64,000 nt of DNA from Marivita sp041725935 (GTDB taxonomy: Bacteria > Pseudomonadota > Alphaproteobacteria > Rhodobacterales > Rhodobacteraceae). Within the stretch, counting starts at the first letter, position 1, and the number at the start of each line of letters is the position of its first letter. The notes below the pieces were generated by a model. It worked only from the letters and a program-made list of their open reading frames with translations. It did not search any database and had not been told where the DNA came from. Position numbers and translations under genes: made by a program. Positions 29,922 through 38,901 of the stretch are shown here, piece by piece. The stretch is from positions 248,001-312,000 of the forward strand of contig JBGRQD010000004.1 of NCBI GenBank assembly GCA_041725935.1, in the 5' to 3' direction.

Positions 29922-30353
29922 TCAGCTTTCGAGACTGGCCTCCATCGTGATTTCAGCCCCTTCCAGCACCTTGGAAACGGGACAGTTTTCCTTGGCCTTC
30001 GTGGCGGCCTCTTGGAAATCCTCTTCGCTGATGCCGGGGATGCGCGCCGTCATGTCGAGGCGCACATGGGTGATGGCAAAGCCGCCGTCCTTTTCTTCAA
30101 GGCTCACCGTGGCCTTGGTGTCGATGGCATCGGGTACGGCATCGTATTCGCCGAGGATCATCGAGAAAGCCATGGAAAAGCAACCCGCATGGGCCGCGCC
30201 GATCAGTTCTTCGGGGTTCGTGCCCGGCAGGCCTTCGAAGCGGGTGTTGAAGCCGTAGGGCTGCGCGTCCAGCGCGCCGGACTGGGTCGACATGCGGCCT
30301 TTCCCGTCCTTGAGGCTGCCGGACCAATGGGCGCTTGCGGTCTTTTTGATCAT
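29922..30353 (-). CDS. OsmC-family peroxiredoxin-like protein
   Basis: A 143-residue OsmC/Ohr-type protein reducing organic hydroperoxides with two cysteines. The catalytic Cys is in AHAGCFSMAFS and the resolving Cys in ENCPVSKVLEG. The start at ATG 30353 (MIKKTASAHWSG) agrees with family length and has AGGAG seven bases upstream; the longer frame adds unconserved residues. The organisation as a single gene suggests its own promoter. Confidence 0.92.
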   Translation of the reverse strand: MIKKTASAHWSGSLKDGKGRMSTQSGALDAQPYGFNTRFEGLPGTNPEELIGAAHAGCFSMAFSMILGEYDAVPDAIDTKATVSLEEKDGGFAITHVRLDMTARIPGISEEDFQEAATKAKENCPVSKVLEGAEITMEASLES

Positions 30354-30427
30354 GGGAAAGCTCCTGCAGTTGCGTTTCGCTAGGGCAGGAACGATCTGTG
30401 AGGCCGCTTTGTTCCACGGCATATCGG

Positions 30428-31021
30428 TCAATGTCGGTGTCGTGCGGCGCGCATCAGGGTGCGCCCGAGAATGACTGCCACAAAGGCGGCCGCCAGCGCT
30501 GCGGTGATGTTGCCTGAAAGCTCTGCGACCATCTCGATATTGCTGGCGAAGGCCCAGCCCAGCCCGGCATAGATCGTCACCCAGACCAATTCACCCGACG
30601 CACTTGCGACGGAGAACCGTGACCAGGAAAACCCGGTGGCCCCGGCCGCAAGGTTCACATAGGGTCCCAGCGGGCTCATGAGCCAGCGTGTCAGAAACAC
30701 CGTCACACTGCCGTTCCGCGACAGCCGCAGGGTGGCGGCGCTCATCATGCGCGCGGCTCCGGCCTTGTGCGCCATCAGCCGGGTGATCGGCTGTTGTGCA
30801 AGGCGCGCGGCGGCATAACCGGTCTGATCGCCCAGCACCGCGCCAAAATAAGACGCCAGCACAACCGAGATGATCGGCAAATCGCCCCCGGCTGCAAAGG
30901 CACCCGCCGCCAGCATCACCATCGAAGAGGGGACAGGCACCATCAGGCAGCTTAGGAAGGTGGTCACGAAGAGCAGCGGCACACCAATGCTGATCAGCCC
31001 TGCGAGCAGCCAATCCGTCAT
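30428..31021 (-). CDS. DedA/SNARE-associated-like membrane protein
   Basis: A 197-residue multi-helix membrane protein of the DedA family, linked in other bacteria to lipid carrier flipping and membrane homeostasis. Typical elements are PSSMVMLAAGAFAAGGDLP with the proline-rich start, YFGAVLGDQTGYAAARL, FLTRWLMSPLGPYVNLAAG and a hydrophobic C-terminus. Its start overlaps the stop of the preceding membrane-protein gene by 4 bp, so it is the last gene of the VWA operon. Confidence 0.88.
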   Translation of the reverse strand: MTDWLLAGLISIGVPLLFVTTFLSCLMVPVPSSMVMLAAGAFAAGGDLPIISVVLASYFGAVLGDQTGYAAARLAQQPITRLMAHKAGAARMMSAATLRLSRNGSVTVFLTRWLMSPLGPYVNLAAGATGFSWSRFSVASASGELVWVTIYAGLGWAFASNIEMVAELSGNITAALAAAFVAVILGRTLMRAARHRH

Positions 31022-31362
31022 GGCTGCTGGGCGCTCAGAAACAAAGTCAGTTCGGCGATCAGGGTGCCCACAGGCCTGCCCTGGACGGCGGCAATGTCGT
31101 CTAGCGTCTGCCTGCGCGGTGCCGCGTTCGGATCAAGGCCAAGCGCCGTCGCCAGCTCCTGCGGTGACACCTGCCACGACCGCGCGACATAGCCCGGAGT
31201 CATCCAGCGCTCCGGGGGTTGTTGAAAATGCGCGGGATCCGACCAATAGAGCGTGGCGAGTGCCAGCCGCAGCGCAAAAAACACCGTCAACAGAACCGCC
31301 AGCCCGAAGGCGAGCACCAAAAGCCGGTGATGCGCCCAAAGGTGGCGGATCGTCCCGATCAC
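31018..31362 (-). CDS. hypothetical single-pass membrane protein
   Basis: A 114-residue protein starting at GTG 31362, overlapping the VWA stop (GTGA). A longer frame into VWA gives nonsense sequence and is rejected. Residues about 10-35 form one transmembrane helix. The rest is soluble, with SWQVSPQELATALGLDPNAA resembling a small helical domain. It overlaps DedA by 4 bp. Function unknown; coupling to a VWA protein suggests an envelope complex. Confidence 0.75.
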   Translation of the reverse strand: MIGTIRHLWAHHRLLVLAFGLAVLLTVFFALRLALATLYWSDPAHFQQPPERWMTPGYVARSWQVSPQELATALGLDPNAAPRRQTLDDIAAVQGRPVGTLIAELTLFLSAQQP

Positions 31363-32543
31363 TTGGCCAGCGCCTTGATCCCGCGGCTGATGCCCTCGAG
31401 TGTCATGGGCACCATCGCCTCTTCGAAGATCTCGCGGATCATCTGGATCGACTGGGTATACTGCCAATGGTGTTCGGGCGTCGGGTTGATCCAGAGGTGA
31501 TGCGGCCAGTGCTGACGCGCGCGCTGCAGCCAGACCTGACCGGCCTCGGCATTCCAGTGCTCGTTGGCGCCCCCGGCATAGGCGATCTCGTAGGGCGACA
31601 TGCTGGCATCGCCGACAAAGATGCATTTGTAATCCGCGCCGTAGGTGTTGAGCACCTCCATCGTGGGGATCTGAGCGTCCCAGCGGCGGCGGTTGTCTTT
31701 CCAGACACCCTCGTAGAGGCAATTGTGGAAATAATAGTGTTCGAGATGCTTGAATTCGGCGCGCGCGGCCGAGAACAGCTCTTCCACCACCTTCACATGC
31801 GGGTCCATCGACCCGCCCACATCCAGAAACAGGATCACCTTGACCGCGTTGCGGCGCTCGGGACGGGTCTGCACGTCAAGGTAGCCGTGTTCGGCGGTGG
31901 CGCGGATCGTGCCGTCGAGGTCCAGTTCTTCGGTCGCGCCATCCCGCGCCCAGCGGCGCAGGCGTTTGAGCGCCAACTTGATGTTGCGCGTTCCCAGTTC
32001 GACGCTGTCATCCAGGTTGCGGAACTCGCGCTTGTCCCAGACCTTGACCGCGCGTTGGTGGCGGCTCTCGTTCTGACCGATGCGCACGCCTTCGGGGTTG
32101 TAGCCATAGGCCCCAAAAGGCGACGTGCCTGCCGTGCCGATCCACTTGCTGCCGCCCTGGTGGCGTCCCTTCTGCTCCTTCAGCCGCTCCTTGAGGGTCT
32201 CCATCAGCTTGTCGAACCGGCCAAGCGCTTCGATCTCGGCCTTTTCCTCGTCGCTGAGGTGCTTTTCCGCCATCTTGCGCAGCCAGTCCTCGGGCAGGTC
32301 GAGCGCGTTCAGCACGTCGTCGCTGCTCAGCCTCTCAAGTCCCTTGAAGGCCTGGGCAAAGGCGCGGTCGAAGCGGTCGATATGACGCTCGTCCTTCACC
32401 ATCGCCGTGCGCGCGAGGTAATAGAAGGCTTCGGGGTCATAGGTCACGAGACCCGCGCGCATGGCTTCGAGAAAGCTCAGGTATTCCCGCAGGGAGACGG
32501 GAACGCCGGTGGATCGCAGGGTGTCGAAAAAGGGAACAAACAT
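31359..32543 (-). CDS. VWA-domain (CoxE-like) protein
   Basis: A 394-residue cytoplasmic protein. The N-terminal two thirds are helical and charged. A von Willebrand A domain begins near residue 240 with a MIDAS motif FLDVGGSMDPH (DxGxS form). Such proteins usually work with a MoxR AAA+ ATPase as a metal-insertion or chaperone pair, as in CoxD/CoxE. A MoxR gene exists at 36141-36983, but it is not adjacent. First gene of a three-gene operon with the membrane protein and DedA. Confidence 0.88.
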   Translation of the reverse strand: MFVPFFDTLRSTGVPVSLREYLSFLEAMRAGLVTYDPEAFYYLARTAMVKDERHIDRFDRAFAQAFKGLERLSSDDVLNALDLPEDWLRKMAEKHLSDEEKAEIEALGRFDKLMETLKERLKEQKGRHQGGSKWIGTAGTSPFGAYGYNPEGVRIGQNESRHQRAVKVWDKREFRNLDDSVELGTRNIKLALKRLRRWARDGATEELDLDGTIRATAEHGYLDVQTRPERRNAVKVILFLDVGGSMDPHVKVVEELFSAARAEFKHLEHYYFHNCLYEGVWKDNRRRWDAQIPTMEVLNTYGADYKCIFVGDASMSPYEIAYAGGANEHWNAEAGQVWLQRARQHWPHHLWINPTPEHHWQYTQSIQMIREIFEEAMVPMTLEGISRGIKALAK

Positions 32544-32628
32544 ACCCCTGATCTAGCAAGCGCGCCGCGGCCTGACCAGACGCCAATCGGTGCCGCCACC
32601 GGAAACGGACCGGGGATCGTCGCGCCCG

Positions 32629-32796
32629 TCAGAACACCAGTTTTTCGATCGCGATGGTCAGGATCAGCCCGCCAAGCGCAAAGGCGATGGCGTAGGCGGT
32701 TCCGTATTGCCACATATCGGCCCGGTTGCCTTTGCGTTTCTTCGCCGTCGTGGCCCCGATGATGGCCCCGAGAAGAGCCCCTGCAAGAACGATCAT
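32629..32796 (-). CDS. 55-residue two-helix membrane protein
   Basis: Start at ATG 32796 overlapping the DUF2927 stop by 4 bp. The two hydrophobic stretches (LAGALLGAIIGATTA and YAIAFALGGLILTIAI) are separated by a basic loop (KKRKGNRAD), a likely hairpin in the inner membrane. It was found from the overlap and hydropathy. I do not recognise the family, and it is too short to assign. Confidence 0.65.
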   Translation of the reverse strand: MIVLAGALLGAIIGATTAKKRKGNRADMWQYGTAYAIAFALGGLILTIAIEKLVF

Positions 32797-34163
32797 AAGC
32801 TGCCTCTGCCCCTGTTGAGCGGGTTCAGCGAACTGATCTCGCGCAGCTTTGCCCGCACCGACCAATCCGAGCCGAACCCGTACCGCGCCCATCCCAGACT
32901 GTCCAGACGCACATCGGCCCCGGCGGACACGCGGCCCGCGAGATCCAGTGCTTCGGCGCGCAGCATCAGCAGGGTCGACAGCAGGGCTGCGTTCTCATGT
33001 CGCGCGGCAAGGTCGATGGACCCACCTGTCAGATGGATCGCGGCTTCCGGATTGTTCTCGGTCAGCGCAAAGGCCGCCAGTTGCGAGGCCACGTAGGCGC
33101 GGTGCAGATCTGTATGCGGGGTGCGGGCGAAATAGAGGTCGGCCTCGAGAAACTGCGCGCGGGCGGCCTCGGGATCGGTGCTCTGCAGGATGCGTCCCAT
33201 GGCGTAGTGGGTGAACCCGCGGCGGTGGTCCTCCCATCCCATGGCAGAGGCGATGCTCAGCGCCTCTGTCGCGGCAGCGCGGCGCGCGATCGGAGAGGCG
33301 CCGGGCCCGAGCGCCGTCTGGATGGCGTCGATCCACGGGCGCGGCGTGCGTGCGGCGCGGCGGGCGGGCAGGGACTCGCCCTCGGGATTGAGCCGAGCAA
33401 GGATGCCGGGGATGCGGCCCATCACCTCGGAGCGTGACATGCCGTTGCGCAGGGCCGGGTCGTAATAGGCCCGCAGGATCAGCATGTCATAGCCGGTCAG
33501 CACCGTATGCACATTGTCGTCGTTGAACACCGAATCCGGCAGGCGGTAGAGGTCATTGAGAGGCCCCAGCGCCTGTGCCAGTTCTTCGTGCAGGCAGTCG
33601 CGGGCCTCTTGCGGGCTGGAATCATTGGGCAGGAAAATGGCGAGACGGGTGCGGCTGGTGATGCGCGCCCAGTTCACGCGGGTCGAGCGCCGGGCCTGCC
33701 GGTACTCGGACAGCGTCGAGACGTTGGGCACGACGAAACAGGCAGCCTGCGGCAGAAAGCGCTGGATATCGGCGCGACTGACCGCGTTGATCGTGATGTT
33801 GGCATCAGGGGCGGCCGTGGAGCGGATGTCGATACCCGCCTCGGTGCGCAGGCGGTGCAGCAACCGGTCCAGATCGCTGGGCACGCTGGGTTGCACGCTG
33901 CCGGTGAGGCGCACGCTGATCGGCCCCTCGAAGCGGGTGAACACCTCGAGATCACGCCCGGATTCCAGGCCCATGGCAAGGTCCATGAAGTCGCGGGACA
34001 GATCGGCATTCGATGTGCGCACCGGCTGCGGGCGGGGCACCGAAAACACCTTCATCGCGGGCAGGCTGGATTCGACAAAGGCTGCACGGGTGGCGGGCTC
34101 TGATTGCGACACCGGCATACAGGCGCCAAGCAACAGGTAAAGCGGCAACAGCAAACGGCGCAT
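32793..34163 (-). CDS. DUF2927-family lipoprotein
   Basis: A 456-residue protein starting MRRLLLPLYLLLGACMP, a lipoprotein signal with lipobox LLGAC. The central part (about 125-260) has the conserved features of DUF2927, such as CLHEELAQALGPLNDLYRLP and SVFNDDNVHTVLTGYDMLIL, which look like a gluzincin-like HExxx helix. The C-terminal half has helical repeats resembling TPR (AMGRILQSTDPEAARAQFLE). Function is not established. It overlaps the 55-residue gene and follows the GNAT gene after 2 bp. Confidence 0.8.
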   Translation of the reverse strand: MRRLLLPLYLLLGACMPVSQSEPATRAAFVESSLPAMKVFSVPRPQPVRTSNADLSRDFMDLAMGLESGRDLEVFTRFEGPISVRLTGSVQPSVPSDLDRLLHRLRTEAGIDIRSTAAPDANITINAVSRADIQRFLPQAACFVVPNVSTLSEYRQARRSTRVNWARITSRTRLAIFLPNDSSPQEARDCLHEELAQALGPLNDLYRLPDSVFNDDNVHTVLTGYDMLILRAYYDPALRNGMSRSEVMGRIPGILARLNPEGESLPARRAARTPRPWIDAIQTALGPGASPIARRAAATEALSIASAMGWEDHRRGFTHYAMGRILQSTDPEAARAQFLEADLYFARTPHTDLHRAYVASQLAAFALTENNPEAAIHLTGGSIDLAARHENAALLSTLLMLRAEALDLAGRVSAGADVRLDSLGWARYGFGSDWSVRAKLREISSLNPLNRGRGSL

Positions 34164-34165
34164 CT

Positions 34166-34618
34166 TCAGCCCCGCTGGTACTTGATGAACGGGGTCAGCT
34201 GACCGATCCGGTCATAGAGCTGGCGCGCGGTGTGATTGTACTCCTGCGTGGTCCAGTAGACCGACGGCGCCCCGGCGGCATCCGCCGCGGCATAGACCGC
34301 CTCGATCAGCCCGCGACCCACGCCCATGCCACGGGCGGCGGTGTCGGCATATAAATCCTGCAGGTAGCAGACGTTCTCGATCTTCCAGCAATGGCGGTGG
34401 AACACGTAATGGGTCAGCCCGACAGGGACGCCATCTTTCTCGGCCACGAGGCCGTGGAAATCCTGCGGGTCATCGCCCAGCAGGCGCGCAAAGGTTGTCT
34501 CGTACACCTCCTGCGGCACCGACGTTTCGTAGAACGTCAGGTACCCGCGCCACAAGGCACACCACGAAGCGTAGTCGTCCGCACGCAAAACGCGCACGTT
34601 CAAATCGGTTTGGGACAC
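34166..34618 (-). CDS. GNAT-family N-acetyltransferase
   Basis: A 150-residue acetyltransferase fold. The acetyl-CoA motif is visible in LQDLYADTAARGMGVGRGLI (R/Q-x-x-G-x-G/A) in the second half. The start is GTG at 34618 with weak ribosome site. The substrate cannot be told from sequence; similar GNATs of this type modify amines, antibiotics or protein N-termini. First gene of a run GNAT, DUF2927, 55-residue protein on the minus strand. Confidence 0.85.
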   Translation of the reverse strand: MSQTDLNVRVLRADDYASWCALWRGYLTFYETSVPQEVYETTFARLLGDDPQDFHGLVAEKDGVPVGLTHYVFHRHCWKIENVCYLQDLYADTAARGMGVGRGLIEAVYAAADAAGAPSVYWTTQEYNHTARQLYDRIGQLTPFIKYQRG

Positions 34619-34905
34619 GTATGAAGCCTGCCTGCTCGTTGCGGATGCTTTGTGATCCGCGGTTTTTTTGTCCTCTGTGGGGACAGCTTACGGCGAAAAG
34701 ATGGTTTTTGCCCAGACTGAACGAATCGGGGCGAATCACTTTTTTCCCACCTGCGAATCGAATTTGAAAAATTGAGCGATTACAATCTCTTGACCTGTGC
34801 AAATGGGCAACAGACAGGTGCAGGAGGCCAAGTGTCGGGGTATGAACGCGCGCCGCGAGCAGGCGGTGGCTACCGGAGCGCTCGAAATCGCGGTAAGTCG
34901 CGGCC
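34619..34905. promoter_or_regulatory. divergent promoter region with clustered GANTC sites
   Basis: A 287-bp gap between divergent GNAT and RNA methyltransferase genes, more AT-rich than its surroundings. Three GAATC sites, targets of alphaproteobacterial CcrM methyltransferase, lie at 34723-34727, 34733-34737 and 34755-34759. No gene is visible. Exact promoters could not be fixed by eye. Confidence 0.45.
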
Positions 34906-36024
34906 ATGACACAGGATGCACCGCTTGAAATCTTCCTCTCCGGCACGCCGGGGCTGGAACACCTGCTGCGCGACGAAGCGTCGGAACTGGGATTCGCCAA
35001 CCCCCAGACGGTGCCCGGCGGGGTCACCTGCGACGGCGACTGGCCAGAGGTGTGGCGCGCCAATCTCATGCTTCGCGGGGCAGGGCGGGTGCTGGCTCGG
35101 GTCGCACGGTTCCGGGCGATGCATCTCGCGCAGCTCGACAAGCGGGCGCGCAAGCTCGACTGGGCAGCGCTGCTGCGGGCCGATGTGCCCTACAAGGTCG
35201 AGGCGACCTGCCGCAAATCCCGCATCTATCATGCCGGCGCCGCCACCGAACGGGTCGAGAACGCCATCGCAGATGCGCTCGGGGTGAAACCCGACGCCAC
35301 CGCCGGTCTGACCGTGCGCGTGCGGATCGAGGATGACCTGTGCGAAATCAGCCTGGATACCTCGGGCGAAGCTCTGCACAAGCGCGGCCACAAACTGGCC
35401 ACCGGCAAGGCGCCGATGCGCGAAACGCTGGCCGCGCTCTTTTTGCGCGCTTGCGCCTACGACGGGACCGAGCCGGTGATCGATCCGATGTGTGGCTCTG
35501 GCACCTTCGTGATCGAGGCCGCCGAGAGAGCAATGGGCCTTGCCCCCGGTCGCGCGCGCCGCTTCGGCTTCGAGGATCTCGCCTCCTTCGATGCGGCCCG
35601 CTGGTCTGAGATACATGCCGCTCTTCCAGAACCGACCCCAACCGATCTGCGCTTTCACGGCTTTGACCGCGACGCGGGTGCCATCGCCAACGCGACGGCC
35701 AATGCCGAACGGGCAGGCGTCAACGGCATCTCCGGGTTTACCCATCAGGCCGTGACAGATCTCATTCCACCCGAAGGCCCGCCGGGACTGGTGATCGTCA
35801 ACCCGCCCTATGGCGCGCGGATCGGCAACCGCAACCTGCTCTTCGCGCTCTACGGCAGTTTCGGCACTGTGATGAAAGAGCGGTTCAAGGGCTGGCGCGT
35901 CGGCATCGTCACATCAGACAAGGGGCTGGCGCGGGCCACGGGTCTCACTTTCCGCAATGTCAGCGCGCTGATTCCGCATGGCGGATTGAAAATCCAGCTG
36001 TTCCAGACTGGCCCGCTGAAATAG
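34906..36024 (+). CDS. THUMP-domain class I RNA methyltransferase (RlmL N-terminal type)
   Basis: A 372-residue SAM-dependent methyltransferase for rRNA or tRNA guanine N2, similar to the RlmL half of RlmKL and the TrmN/Trm14 group. The N-terminal ferredoxin-like/THUMP part covers about 1-160. The SAM motif DPMCGSGTFVIEAA lies near residue 195, and the catalytic N-P-P-Y motif is in VNPPYGARIG near residue 300. It has no fused RlmK part. Cytoplasmic. The precise base modified is inference. Confidence 0.88.
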   Translation: MTQDAPLEIFLSGTPGLEHLLRDEASELGFANPQTVPGGVTCDGDWPEVWRANLMLRGAGRVLARVARFRAMHLAQLDKRARKLDWAALLRADVPYKVEATCRKSRIYHAGAATERVENAIADALGVKPDATAGLTVRVRIEDDLCEISLDTSGEALHKRGHKLATGKAPMRETLAALFLRACAYDGTEPVIDPMCGSGTFVIEAAERAMGLAPGRARRFGFEDLASFDAARWSEIHAALPEPTPTDLRFHGFDRDAGAIANATANAERAGVNGISGFTHQAVTDLIPPEGPPGLVIVNPPYGARIGNRNLLFALYGSFGTVMKERFKGWRVGIVTSDKGLARATGLTFRNVSALIPHGGLKIQLFQTGPLK

Positions 36025-36069
36025 GCACGGCCCCCGGGCTTCTCTGGTTCAAAAATACCTCGGGGGGGG

Positions 36070-36134
36070 TTGGGGGGCTGGCCCCCCAAAACGTTTCCGC
36101 GGGCGGAAACGCGCAGATGCGTCGACGCATCTGC
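36070..36134. terminator. three consecutive hairpins between convergent genes
   Basis: Hairpins: TTGGGGGG-CTGG-CCCCCCAA (36070-36089), CGTTTCCGC-GG-GCGGAAACG (36092-36111) and the 22-nt perfect palindrome with centre GCGTCGACGC (36113-36134). They separate the plus-strand methyltransferase from the minus-strand MoxR gene. They probably act as bidirectional terminators or mRNA 3'-end stabilisers, although T-tracts are absent. Confidence 0.65.
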
Positions 36135-36140
36135 CGCCGC

Positions 36141-36983
36141 CTACCGCCGTTCGCGCCGCGCCATGAAGGCCAGACGTTCAAACAGGTGCACATCCTGCTC
36201 GTTCTTGAGCAGCGCGCCATGCAGCTTGGGCAGCGCGTTCACCCCGTCGCGCTTGAGGTCATCGGCGGTCATGTCCTCTGCCAGCAGCAGCTTCAGCCAG
36301 TCCAGCACTTCCGAGGTCGAGGGTTTCTTCTTCAGCCCCGGCTGTTCGCGCAGCTCGTAGAACTGGGTCAGCGCGGTGGTCAGCAGTGCCTCTTTCAAAC
36401 CCGGATGATGCACTTCGACGATGCGTCGAAGTGTGTCGGGATCGGGAAAGCGGATGTAGTGAAAGAAACACCGCCGCAAAAACGCGTCCGGCAATTCCTT
36501 TTCGTTGTTCGAGGTGATGATGACGATCGGACGCTGCCGGGCATGAATGGTCTCGCCTGTCTCGTATACATGGAACTCCATCTTGTCGAGTTCCTGCAAC
36601 AGGTCGTTCGGGAACTCGATATCCGCCTTGTCGATCTCGTCGATCAGCAGCACCACCTTTTCATCCGCGTCGAAGGCCTGCCACAGCTTGCCCTTGCGGA
36701 TGTAGTTGCGCACGTCGTTGACCCGCTCGTCGCCCAACTGGCTGTCCCGCAACCGGCTCACCGCGTCGTATTCATACAGGCCCTGCTGCGCCTTGGTGGT
36801 GGACTTGATATTCCACTCGATCATCCGCAGGCCAAGCCCCGCCGCCACCTGCCGCGCCAGTTCGGTCTTGCCCGTCCCCGGTTCACCCTTGACCAGAAGC
36901 GGGCGCTCAAGGGTCACTGCGGCGTTCACCGCGATGGTCAGATCGTCGGTCGCCACATAGCTGTCGGTGCCTTCAAATCTCAT
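36141..36983 (-). CDS. MoxR-family AAA+ ATPase
   Basis: A 280-residue AAA+ ATPase. Walker A GEPGTGKTELARQ (near residue 38), Walker B VVLLIDEIDKAD and sensor region RPIVIITSNNEKELPDAFLR are present. MoxR proteins assist insertion of metals or maturation of enzyme complexes and usually pair with VWA proteins; here the VWA gene lies 3.6 kb further on the same strand. Monocistronic, about 170 bp upstream of divergent dksA. Confidence 0.92.
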   Translation of the reverse strand: MRFEGTDSYVATDDLTIAVNAAVTLERPLLVKGEPGTGKTELARQVAAGLGLRMIEWNIKSTTKAQQGLYEYDAVSRLRDSQLGDERVNDVRNYIRKGKLWQAFDADEKVVLLIDEIDKADIEFPNDLLQELDKMEFHVYETGETIHARQRPIVIITSNNEKELPDAFLRRCFFHYIRFPDPDTLRRIVEVHHPGLKEALLTTALTQFYELREQPGLKKKPSTSEVLDWLKLLLAEDMTADDLKRDGVNALPKLHGALLKNEQDVHLFERLAFMARRERR

Positions 36984-37150
36984 GTCTGTCCTGCCTTCTT
37001 GTGTCTTTGACCCAACTCAATGAAATCACCGGTTTGTGCTGCTATTCGGTAGTGACAACCACTGGGCCTTCGGTTAAGTGCTGCGCTCAGGGGTGCCAGA
37101 TATCTAGGGGAATTTCTATGACAGATGCTGGCGTAGACAAGGGGACCAAG

Positions 37151-37573
37151 ATGAAAGCCGAAACTTTCCTGCCCGACGATTACAGACCCGCCGAGGATGA
37201 GCCCTTCATGAATGATCGCCAGCTGGAGTGGTTCCGTCGGGAACTTCTCGAACAGCGCAGCGAGCTTCTGAGCGACAGCAAATCCACCATTGCAGGTCTG
37301 CAGGACGGCACGCGCAACATCCCGGATGTGGCCGACCGCGCCTCCGAGGAAACAGACCGCGCACTGGAGCTGCGAATCCGCGACCGTCAGCGCAAGCTGG
37401 TGTCCAAGATCGACGCCGCATTGCGCCGGATCGACGAGGGCGAGTTCGGCTTTTGCCAGGCCACCGGAGAGCCGATTTCGCTGAAGCGTCTTGTGGCCCG
37501 TCCGACCACGACCCTGAGCCTCGAGGCGCAGGAACGTCACGAGCGCCGCGAGAGGGTACACCGCGACGACTGA
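37151..37573 (+). CDS. dksA: DksA/TraR-family transcription factor, single-cysteine type
   Basis: Binds RNA polymerase in the secondary channel and with ppGpp controls rRNA and amino-acid promoters. The 140 residues include the coiled-coil tip with DRASEETDRALELR and the C-terminal globule. Where E. coli DksA has four zinc-binding cysteines, this one has only one (FGFCQATGEPISLKRL). This is the known single-Cys form in Rhodobacter, which still works like DksA. The start at 37151 (MKAETFLPDDY) matches family; ATG 37118 with ribosome site AGGGGAA would add 11 residues. Confidence 0.93.
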   Translation: MKAETFLPDDYRPAEDEPFMNDRQLEWFRRELLEQRSELLSDSKSTIAGLQDGTRNIPDVADRASEETDRALELRIRDRQRKLVSKIDAALRRIDEGEFGFCQATGEPISLKRLVARPTTTLSLEAQERHERRERVHRDD

Positions 37574-37598
37574 CGCGCGGCTTTTGAGAACGAGATTG

Positions 37599-37634
37599 AC
37601 GCGCCGGGGCACATGCTCTGGCGCGTTTGCTTTG
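37599..37634 (+). terminator. probable terminator after dksA
   Basis: Stem ACGCGCC (37599-37605) / GGCGCGT (37620-37626) followed by TTGCTTTG. The loop is long (14 nt) and the T-tract is interrupted, so it may be weak. Confidence 0.5.
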
Positions 37635-37647
37635 AGGGGATGGGGTT

Positions 37648-38823
37648 GTGGACCTGAGCGCTTTGGACATCACCGTGATCGGCGGCGGCATCGGCGGGCT
37701 TAGCTGCGCGCTTGCGCTGCGCCAGCGCGGTGCCACGGTCACCGTTCTGGAACAGGCGCAGGCGATCACCGAGGTCGGCGCGGGTATCCAGGTGTCCCCC
37801 AACGGCCTGCGGGTGATCGAGGCGCTGGGTCTGGGCGCGGCTCTGGCCCAGCGTTCGGTGCAGGGACGTGCGGTGTCGCTGCGCAATGGCGGGACCGGGG
37901 CCGAAGTCGCCCGGCTCGATCTGACGCGCCTGCCACCCGAGCAACGCTATTTTTTCGTCCATCGCGCCGACCTTGTCGATCTGCTGTCGACCGCTGCCCG
38001 CGATCAGGGTGTGGCGGTGCGGCTCTTGCAGCGGGTCGACACCGTGACGCAGGGCGACCGCCCGCGCATCGTGCTGGCCACCGGCGACACGCGCGAGACC
38101 GATCTGGTGATCGGGGCCGATGGCATCCACTCTGCCGTGCGCCCGGTGCTGAACGCGGCGCAAAAGCCGTTCTTTACCGGTCAGGTCGCATGGCGCTGCA
38201 TCGTGCCCAACACCATCGGGCATCCCGCCCATGCGCGGGTGCATATGGGACCGGGGCGGCACATGGTGACCTATCCGCTGCGCGACGGGTCGGCGCTGAA
38301 CGTGGTGGCGGTCGAGGAACGCGCGCAATGGGCCGCCGAAAGCTGGTCGCAGCAGGATGATGCCGACAATCTGCGCCGCGCCTTTGCCGGGTTCGATGCC
38401 GAGGTGCACCAGATCCTGTCGCAGGCCGAGACGCCGGGGGTGTGGGGGCTGTTCCGCCATCCCGTCGCGGCGCAGTGGCACGGGCAGGGCACCGCGCTTC
38501 TGGGGGATGCCGCGCATCCGACGCTGCCGTTCCTGGCCCAGGGCGCCAACATGGCGATGGAGGATGCCTGGGTGCTGGCCGACGCGCTGGCACAGGCGCC
38601 CGACATGGACAACGGACTTGCCGACTATCAGCAGCGCCGCCGTGCACGGGTCAGCCGGGTGATCGATGCGGCCAGCAAGAACGCCCGCAACTACCACCTG
38701 TCGCCGGGACCGTTCCGCTTTGCCGCCCATACTGCGCTGGGTCTGCTCAGCCGGGTGTCGCCGGGGCAGATGCTGGGGCGGTTCGACTGGCTTTACGGGT
38801 ATGACGTGACAGCGTCGGGCTGA
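37648..38823 (+). CDS. FAD-dependent aromatic hydroxylase-like monooxygenase
   Basis: A 391-residue group A flavoprotein monooxygenase (PHBH/salicylate hydroxylase type), using NAD(P)H and O2 to hydroxylate an aromatic. The FAD motif is GGGIGGLSCALALRQRG at the N-terminus. The DG motif is in GADGIHSAVRP and the second FAD motif is GDAAHPTLPFLAQGANMAMED near residue 285. GTG start with GAGGGGAT upstream. The substrate is unknown; 3-hydroxybenzoate and salicylate are the usual guesses. XdhC follows 78 bp downstream. Confidence 0.88.
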   Translation: MDLSALDITVIGGGIGGLSCALALRQRGATVTVLEQAQAITEVGAGIQVSPNGLRVIEALGLGAALAQRSVQGRAVSLRNGGTGAEVARLDLTRLPPEQRYFFVHRADLVDLLSTAARDQGVAVRLLQRVDTVTQGDRPRIVLATGDTRETDLVIGADGIHSAVRPVLNAAQKPFFTGQVAWRCIVPNTIGHPAHARVHMGPGRHMVTYPLRDGSALNVVAVEERAQWAAESWSQQDDADNLRRAFAGFDAEVHQILSQAETPGVWGLFRHPVAAQWHGQGTALLGDAAHPTLPFLAQGANMAMEDAWVLADALAQAPDMDNGLADYQQRRRARVSRVIDAASKNARNYHLSPGPFRFAAHTALGLLSRVSPGQMLGRFDWLYGYDVTASG

Positions 38824-38901
38824 GACCTAACACCATCGCAGGGGGAGACAGCGCTGCGGGGCGTGATAGTGTCGCCGCAAGCAGGGAAGGAGGCCATGAC
38901 A

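Noticed and set aside
36061..36089. G-run near 36061-36077 as G-quadruplex
   Set aside because: The G-tract pairs with a nearby C-tract in a hairpin between convergent genes, which is the simpler explanation.
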